NCBI RefSeq assembly: GCF_001949145.1
Contig: NW_019091387.1
Location: forward strand, 219,207 to 283,206
DNA: 64,000 bases
Source: Acanthaster planci
Taxonomy: Eukaryota > Echinodermata > Asteroidea > Valvatida > Acanthasteridae
Direction: 5' to 3'
Below are positions 51,001 to 64,000 of the stretch, piece by piece. Every line of letters starts with the position of its first letter. Position 1 is the stretch's first letter. The notes under the pieces were generated by a model. The model did not search any database. It was given only the letters and a program-made list of their open reading frames with translations, and had not been told where the DNA came from. The position numbers and the translations under genes are program-made.

Positions 51001-54000
51001 TTTCTGTTGGAATGTACAGTTTGGGTTTGCACAGGTACCCAGCAGAAAGGACCCCCTCTAGCTTCTCTCTTTAAGGCTTTAAAGGTTACTTCCACACATA
51101 GTGGACGATGGAGGTAGTTATCCATTTGTGGATATGAAATCACGGCTTGTCATAAATGCCTTTTTTGCTGTAGTTGTCAAGCTTGGAGAAACCTGTGAAG
51201 AGAAGAAAACAAAGAAATCCTTAGAATTTGAAGTGGGAGGAAAACTGAAACTTTGGTTCAAGACTCATGAAAATAGATCCAGACTCAATTTGTGGGTCAT
51301 TAGAGAGCATCACTATGCACGCAAGGTCAGCCCTATCAGCAGAGTCATGTATGAATTCATATGCTCAGAACACGGTTGAGACCATGCCATCAGGGACTTT
51401 GTTCTGGAACAACCTTGTCTTTTTTTGCAATACGGAACTGACTCATCATACAACAGAATTAACAAAATAATTGTGAGGACTTGTTTTCCTGCCCAACTTC
51501 CACTCTGTCTTGTAGGCATACCTCCTCATGTGGACACGCACTCAGCGTTCCAGGAAGCCATCATCTCACTCAGCCTAGGCTCACAGGTCTGTCATCGGGA
51601 AATTTATTAACAATATTTTTTGGCACAAGCATACCTACAAGCTTATAGTTTTCTTTTCAATTGTCATGACCTCCAAAGGGTTTGAAAACAGATGTATCAA
51701 AACATATATCTTTCGAGATATTGTCTTAGTTTCTCCTATTTAAACCTGGAAGCAAAGTACCTGGAGCATTAATCATCTTGAAAAGCTCTGGAGATTTGCA
51801 TAGACTTGCTTTCCTCTTTCTAATCTTGAAGTGTCACTCTTGGAGGCATGGTGTAGAAATAGGGTTCAAATGTATACGCTGCTCTGCTGTTTTGAAACTT
51901 TGTTGAGCTTACGTTATTTGCAAGACAACAGTTAATTCCCTTTGCATTTTGTGCTATGGGATTCTTCCTCGGTCCTCCAAAATTCTCCACGTTGCAGAAA
52001 CCACTGGTTCATTCTTTTTACATGTACTTTAACTTTGAGCATTACATCCTGCACAAAGAAATATATGTAGTGGTAGGGCTGTACCTCCCTGAATCCTGCA
52101 AAACCCTTCAAAACCCTCCATGCGGATACTGATGGATCTGGGAGGGTAACAGAGTTGTTTGCAATCGTTTTGCCAGGTTCTCATGGAGTTCAGTAACCCC
52201 GTCGCTGGCCGTCACGTGCCAGTGTTTCTACCGCGCCGCAGTCTGCTGATCATGACTGGAGAAGCAAGATACCTCTGGTCTCATGGGTGAGATAAGTCAT
52301 CTCAAAATTTGAAATTTCATTTCCAAAGACTGTTGATAAGGGCTACAGAACATACATGTACATGTTATATGACATTGGATTTCACTCCCATGTTGTTCAT
52401 AAGAAAAGGTTTCAGAATTACCTGTCAATAGTCAGTGTGATCCAACATAGCAAAATCATTGTAAGTCACAAGAGCTACTCAAATGAGCAGTTTACTGATA
52501 AGTTAAAAAAGATATTTAAGACTCATTTTGTTCGATCTGGTCACAAGTGTTGATTATTGAACAGAAAGAACCCCTGCATGTGATTCTTCAGAAAGTGTTT
52601 TTGACATTTTTACCCCAATTTTTTAAACATTTGACACCAAATTTACCTAGTCAAATATGAACTCCAAATTTCCAGGATCACACCGAGAAAAAGCGACGTC
52701 ATTCCTGCTCACATGGATGGAACGAAGAGTGGTACCACATCTGATGAAGTCACAGAGAATGACCAGGGACTTACATTGATGCAACGTGGGGTCAGGAGGT
52801 CACTGACCTTCAGGGCTGTCAGGGGAGCTCCTTGTCATTGTGGTGAGAAGAAAACAAGGGCGGGGCTTGTGTTGGAGAAAAAAGGGGCAGCATACCTGTA
52901 GAAGGGAAAAAAAGATACTTTTTACCCCATATTTTTAGATCAAAGGTGCATGCAGAACTAGTGAAGTGTGCATTTTGTAGTTGACAAAAACAAGTGAAAG
53001 AAGACAAATTGTTCAAAGCTTGATCAAATTTTGAAGTACTAGATGTTTGGAAGTTAAAAACAGTTGTGTTCATTCAGTTGAATTTTTGTTACGTCCATTT
53101 CAAAAGTATTAGAAGATTGATCTATGTTTTATCAAGGAATTTTTTTAACGTAATCATTTTTGCAATTTCGATTTTGCAGCTTACCCCAGTCGCTGTGACA
53201 CCCAGCTTGCTGCTGCGACCTCTCACCCCCAACCCACAGCTCCAACCGCTCCCTCCCTGCCGACCTCTGCCCTCCAGGCCATTCACCTAGAGGCCACCCA
53301 CGTCCACCAGGTGTACGACAGCATCGCTGGCCACTTCAGCCAGACGAGGCACAAACCCTGGCCTCATGTTCTGGGGTTCCTGCAGTCACTTCCAATGGGG
53401 AGCATTCTGCTCGATGTGGGTGAGCAGGTGTATTTCAGTCTCACCCTTAGTGGCACGGTATCCTGCTGGGTCTCTGCTCAACTTGTTGCCTTGTGTCTTG
53501 TTGGTCTTAACTGTGCTTTGGTGATCTTTCCTCATTACTTGAGGACTTACACGGGCTGGCTTACCCCCCACATTAGCATGAATGCAAATGTGCAATTCTT
53601 TGTTACGTGCTCATGCTACAATTCTGCAAATATTTCTCACATTTTAATCTGCAGAAGTTTAGAAAGATCAAATTCATTTTGGATTTGCCTAAATGTGAAC
53701 TGGCATTTCCAGCTGGAGAGCCTGTGACATTCAGAAGCACGTTTTTTCCAAAGACCTGTTGCGCAATCAAGGTGCACAAAACAAAGACATAGACTGGCAC
53801 TTTAAACCATTACCACTTCAGTAGTGCTGCCTATATGAACACAATATGTCTGGCGCCTTGCCTATGTTGCAATATATTTTCTCCACAACCGAACCTTAGA
53901 CTATTTAAAAAGTCAATGTTTTCAAAAAAATGGACAGATATTTGTCTCGTCTCAATCTTCATAATTACTTAAATCACAAGGTTATGCTGACATTTTTCTA

Positions 54001-56154
54001 TTTGACTGCAGGCTGTGGAAACGGTAAATACCTCGATGGCAATCCAAGTATATTTTCCGTGAGTCTATTTTGACCATACAAGTGTACTTGTAACCAGATA
54101 AAAGCTGCATAAACTGCATCTAGAAGTTCAATTTAGTGGATTTTCTGGGAGGACAGTTTTACCTTCTTGATGATACAAGTTGCTTCCAATACGATGAACA
54201 AAAAGAATGCATCTCTTCTCAGTTTTAAAATTCACGTGATGGTTTTTGAGGATGAATGGGAAAGCTACAGTCCTTCATTTGAAATGCTGGTGATGTTCTT
54301 TATACATCTACGAAACTGTGGCAATACAAACTATAGTCACTGTTGTGTTTTTTTTTTTTTTCAACTTGAAATTCATTATGACAATTTTCGTTACATGTTT
54401 TCACAAATTAAGTTTGGTTGTGACCGGAGCGTCAAGCTCGTGGAGATCTGCAAGGAGCGGCGGTTCCAGGCCTTCAGCTGTGATGGCTTGAATCTGCCTG
54501 TCCGTAGCGCCAGCATCGATGCCTGCATCTGCATTGCCGTTATACACCATTTCTCAACTCAGGTGAGTAACTGCACAACTACAGCGCACGCCTGGCTGCT
54601 TCCATGCACTCGCCTCACAGAGAGAACAAAGTTGACTTACATGGATAGCTGACCATGTGCTTAAGCTAATGTTAGTAGCTTGTGGGCAGGTTAACAAATT
54701 TTTTCAACCACCAGCTGGATATTTTAAACATTACAACTCATTCAGTCGCCAGACTTAACATGTCTTGTTCAGTTTGATTATGATGGTGGCCTGTCAATTA
54801 TTTACTCAAGCTACCGTACAATTGCTGTGCATTTTCGAGGACCGTCTATGATGGAGGGCACTGTTATTCCCAATAAAATACAGGTGTTTCATAATAGTGC
54901 GTCTGCAAGAGTTTGCAACGCGTTGACCAATCACAGTGTACGAAATCTGTCGACCCAATGTCGACCAGTTTAGAAAGAGTCGACAAACTTTGCGCACTGG
55001 GATTGGTCAACGCGTTGCAAACTCTTGGAGGTGCACTATTGTGAATCACTATATTCCAATTTGGGGCACATGTCTTAATTGGTACAACATACCACTTTTC
55101 TTTTGCTTGATCTTTCGACAATGTCTACAAGGGATGTTGACTTTTTCCCATAATACTCTGCTGGCAAGGCCAAAAATGTCCTGGTAACGACAGTTTCTGT
55201 GTCTTGTAATTTGCTGGCATGAGGCAGTGTGTCTGTGCACTTCTTCTGCAGAATCGTCGACTGACAGCCGTCAAGGAAATCGCCCGCGTGCTGAGGCCAG
55301 ATGGTCTGGGGCTGATCTACGTGTGGGCCAAGGAACAGGAGAAAGACCGGATGAAATCATACTACATCAGCAGTGCGGCTCGCAAGAAGAAAAAGAATGC
55401 TCACCCCAAAGAAGACGATGTACAAAGTGAGGACGTGGCATCAAACGAAGACTGCATGGAAAACAGCTTACACACCGAGGACGTCACATCGGATGGAGAT
55501 GGGACATCTAAAGACATCCACCTAGATAGCAACAGGTACGCTCCGACAAAGAACAACATAGGACACTCTGAGGACAGTAAATCAGAAGACAGTAATCTAG
55601 AAAGCAAGGACGTCCAGAGAACTGACAGAGCTTCTGGGGGAGACAAGGCATTGCAATGCTCCAGTGAAGAGTCTGGTTGTCTTTCAGAGGACATTACATC
55701 ATCTGTTAACAGAACTCGAGCTGAAATATCTGCCACTGCCAAAGCAAATCAAAACTTGTGTGAAACAGATTCTGCACGTGGAGCCAATGGTAGTTTATTA
55801 AAAATCCAAGATACCGATGGTAATTATCAAAATCGGGAATCAATTTGTGATAAATCCTACATACAGCCAGAAAGTGCAAGTGTGGTCTTATCGATCCACA
55901 AAAACCGGACAGAGTTCGAAAGCCAGGACATGCTGGTCCCGTGGCACCTCAAAAAGCAGACCGGGGAAAAGGATGGCACACCCACACCTAAGAATGGTAC
56001 AGGCTGTGAGGAGGAGATACCAGTGTACCACAGATTCTACCATGTGTTCCAGGAAGGGGAGTTAGAGGCATTGTGCAGAATGGTGGATGGACTGGAAATT
56101 AAAAGCTCTCACTACGATCAAGGCAACTGGGGAATTGTCATTAGGAAGTTGTAG
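48085..56154 (+). CDS. ALKBH8: Alkylated DNA repair protein AlkB homolog 8 (tRNA hydroxylase and methyltransferase), 11 exons
   Basis: Exons are 48085-48234, 49060-49303, 50100-50240, 50651-50851, 51516-51586, 52177-52286, 52676-52842, 53180-53419, 54012-54058, 54413-54562 and 55252-56154. All phases agree and the model gives 807 aa (human 664). ALKBH8 methylates and hydroxylates wobble uridine of certain tRNAs (mcm5U, then mchm5U). An N-terminal KLSKSEKK...HTLLRHEG segment precedes an RRM (about residues 50-130). The AlkB dioxygenase domain carries HVD at 250-252, distal His 305 in YLWSHG, and the 2-oxoglutarate motif RRSLTFR at 346-352. A zinc site is retained: H254, C359, C361 and C367. 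The methyltransferase domain has the SAM motif [10 protein letters not shown] (about 440-449), GCDRS and IAVIHHF. The final exon holds a long acidic Ser-rich insert (about residues 560-735) before the conserved VPWHLK and DQGNW C-terminus. The start was chosen by alignment with vertebrate ALKBH8; an in-frame ATG at 48004 is the alternative. Confidence 0.95.
49982..50050 (-). repeat. tRNA-derived sequence (SINE head or tRNA pseudogene)
   Basis: On the minus strand the order is an A-box-like GGTCCAGTGGTAAAGG, then about 25 nt, then a B-box GAGGCTCGAATCC. The acceptor stem (GGGAGCT against AGTTTCT) does not pair well, and a T/A-rich stretch follows. A decayed tRNA-SINE is more likely than a working tRNA. 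It lies just upstream of ALKBH8 exon 3. Confidence 0.55.
54888..55045. mobile_element. Foldback MITE, full-length copy
   Basis: Arms TTCATAATAGTGCGTCTGCA...AACGCGTTGACCAATC and the inverse enclose a centre with GTCGAC-rich palindromic sequence. It is about 158 bp long. The arms match the shorter element at 39262-39346. It lies in the ALKBH8 intron between exons 10 and 11. Confidence 0.88.
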
Positions 56155-58015
56155 TCAGTTCTCAAAGTAAATGCCAATTTTACTTTAATATCTTTCGCCA
56201 CCATCCTGTGAAGTGTCTCCAAAAATTGCAGCATGTTGCTGAAAGTAAAATGAATCTCGGTGTTATCGAGACCTCAAATATTGTTATTACTATTCCTACC
56301 TTTACTCAAATTTTTTTTGTCAAAACCACAGTGATTCTGGGTTTTGACTGATTACAAATGGTTCTTTAAAATTAATCATAGATGAAACAAAATCAAACAG
56401 AAGTATTTCTTACCAAATTTGTGTAAAAAAATGTATTGGCCTTGTGATTTTGGTTTAAATACAACAAAATAAAATTTTAAAAGCAAATAGATATTACCAA
56501 GTATTTGAGAGTGATAGACAATCAATCATTATTATTGGGCTATCAAGGTGACTGAAGACTCATCTTTCACCAACTGAATGAAGCTCTCCAATGTTGCATT
56601 TCTAACAAAATCCCCCTCCCCCATATCCTTGTAACAACTTGTTTTTCAAACGCAGCAGTCTGGCCAACAATCGTGACCACTTAGAAATGACTTTTCCAGC
56701 TTTGACAGAGAGTTATTGTCCCTCCCATTTCCCAGATTATGTTTTGCCATAATTTCTAGCATGATGCTGTGCATAAAATGGCATTTAAAAATACTTGTAA
56801 CAAACAACTGAACTTTAAACTCTACATTACCTGTATGCGTATATATCCCAAACATAAATACAGAACAAAGTAAATATATTTGTATAAATAAAAATGACAC
56901 GCATTCCATCTAAGAGCTCTTACTACAGAAGTACATTGGGTTGAGAATTGTTCCCTTTGTTTTCTCTGGACAAATTCACAGGTGAACATTGCCTCCCCAC
57001 CAGCAGGTCTTTATTCTAAAAGTGAATAATGTAACTTTTCAGAATGAAGCTATAAAGAATAAACAATTGTCATGAACCATCAGAGATGGGAAGAAGTGGG
57101 CATCTGCTACAGACAAATAAATGCCCGCTGCAGCACATCTTCAATAATGGTATTAATGGAACTAGTCCTTGCTAAGCTACAAATGCTTTACACAAAATTA
57201 CACATAAATATCAAACGTACTTTAAAAGCGTTGTTTAGGACTAAAAACTACTTTCCCGACACGGGTTGAACAGAAATTGACTTCTGTACCAGTACTAGCT
57301 GAAGGTCTCTGGTGTAACAAATATACACTACTTTCTTCTTCCTAAAACCACTATCACAGTTACAGACAGATGTACACGGTGCCTCGGCACAGTTGATAGG
57401 CACAACTTGTCGAGATCTCTCCGGTTAGTTTACAGCGTATGCATTTGAGGCCGGCTGGTGAAGTTTTTCTCCATTCGTCCAAAGCTGGACACTCCTTCAA
57501 TTGCTGCTACTCCCCAGGGATTTATGGGTTCTCAGGAGAGATGAGAGTTTTGCTGCCAGTGGTCGCGTTTTGCTCAAATGGCGACACGGTGGATGTTTGT
57601 GTCTGGAGACTGTCAGTCATGATGGCATTGTGCCTTGCTGTCCATACCCACGAGAGTGTGCTGTATATCCCTAATTCTACGACCAGAATTTGCTTCATGC
57701 GCACAGGTGGTACGTACCATTTAAATTTCTCATTAATAGGGTATTGTGACTTGCCAAAATGAAAGCTTCTGTCAAGTTTAAGAACATGTACGCCAGCACA
57801 GTGCCAACGACCAAGTATAGTTCTTAACTATATTTGGTTGTTGAACTGTTCCAACAGTTATTCCAATTTTAGTAGGCAAGTTTTTGAAACGGAAAAAAGT
57901 TCACTTTTGCTTGGTAAACATCCATAAGTTGGGCAAGAAGCCTCAAAAATGTCCATCACAAATCCAGGTGGCAAAAACCTTGTTTTCGTTTCTATCACAA
58001 CATTAGAGCACAACA
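56155..58015. other. Convergent 3' region (ALKBH8 / EGF-VWD gene)
   Basis: Presumptive 3' UTRs of both genes. An AATAAA within CAAAATAAAATT near 56467 is a candidate ALKBH8 polyadenylation signal. The open frames here have no splice borders or recognisable similarity. Confidence 0.55.

Positions 58016-64000
<5,985 letters not shown>

Noticed and set aside
57439-57762. 107-codon plus-strand frame between ALKBH8 and the VWD gene
   Set aside because: No similarity or exon-like borders; it lies in presumptive 3' UTR sequence of the opposite gene.

Overview
This window is animal nuclear DNA, most likely from a marine invertebrate. Genes are split by many short GT-AG introns, and three long proteins align along nearly their whole length with vertebrate THOC2, ALKBH8 and GTPBP8. 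Introns and spacers carry SINE-like sequences, hairpin elements, minisatellites and frequent ACATGTA-type words. An amphioxus, echinoderm or hemichordate would fit; the species cannot be fixed from this sequence. Two assembly gaps are present, at 6307-6479 and 27151-27549.

Layout. A six-exon mitochondrial EngB-type GTPase (GTPBP8, + strand, 583-3812) faces the 3' end of THOC2 across a repeat-filled spacer of about 3.9 kb. THOC2 (- strand, 7674-42275) can be followed through 35 exons whose splice phases all agree. They give 1630 codons plus a stop, close to the human length, and a 6.1-kb first intron. Head-to-tail upstream lies a compact three-exon 5-hydroxyisourate hydrolase gene (- strand, 45336-46491, 116 aa). 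It diverges from ALKBH8 (+ strand, 48085-56154, 11 exons, 807 aa). ALKBH8 converges on the 3' end of a secreted EGF-VWC-VWD-C8-TIL protein (- strand, 58016 to beyond 64000) whose 5' part is outside the window.

The genes do not form a pathway: they cover mitochondrial ribosome GTPase function, mRNA export (TREX), urate catabolism, tRNA wobble-uridine modification and an extracellular, probably BMP-binding, protein. Apart from THOC2 itself, the notable features are in non-coding DNA. A 1.56-kb hAT element has a perfect 8-bp target duplication. A five-copy tandem array derives from the 3' half of one THOC2 exon and its splice donor. A hairpin has a canonical histone mRNA 3' stem-loop at its apex. 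At least five other inverted-repeat MITE-like elements are present, one family twice, and one element ends 14 bp from the THOC2 stop codon.
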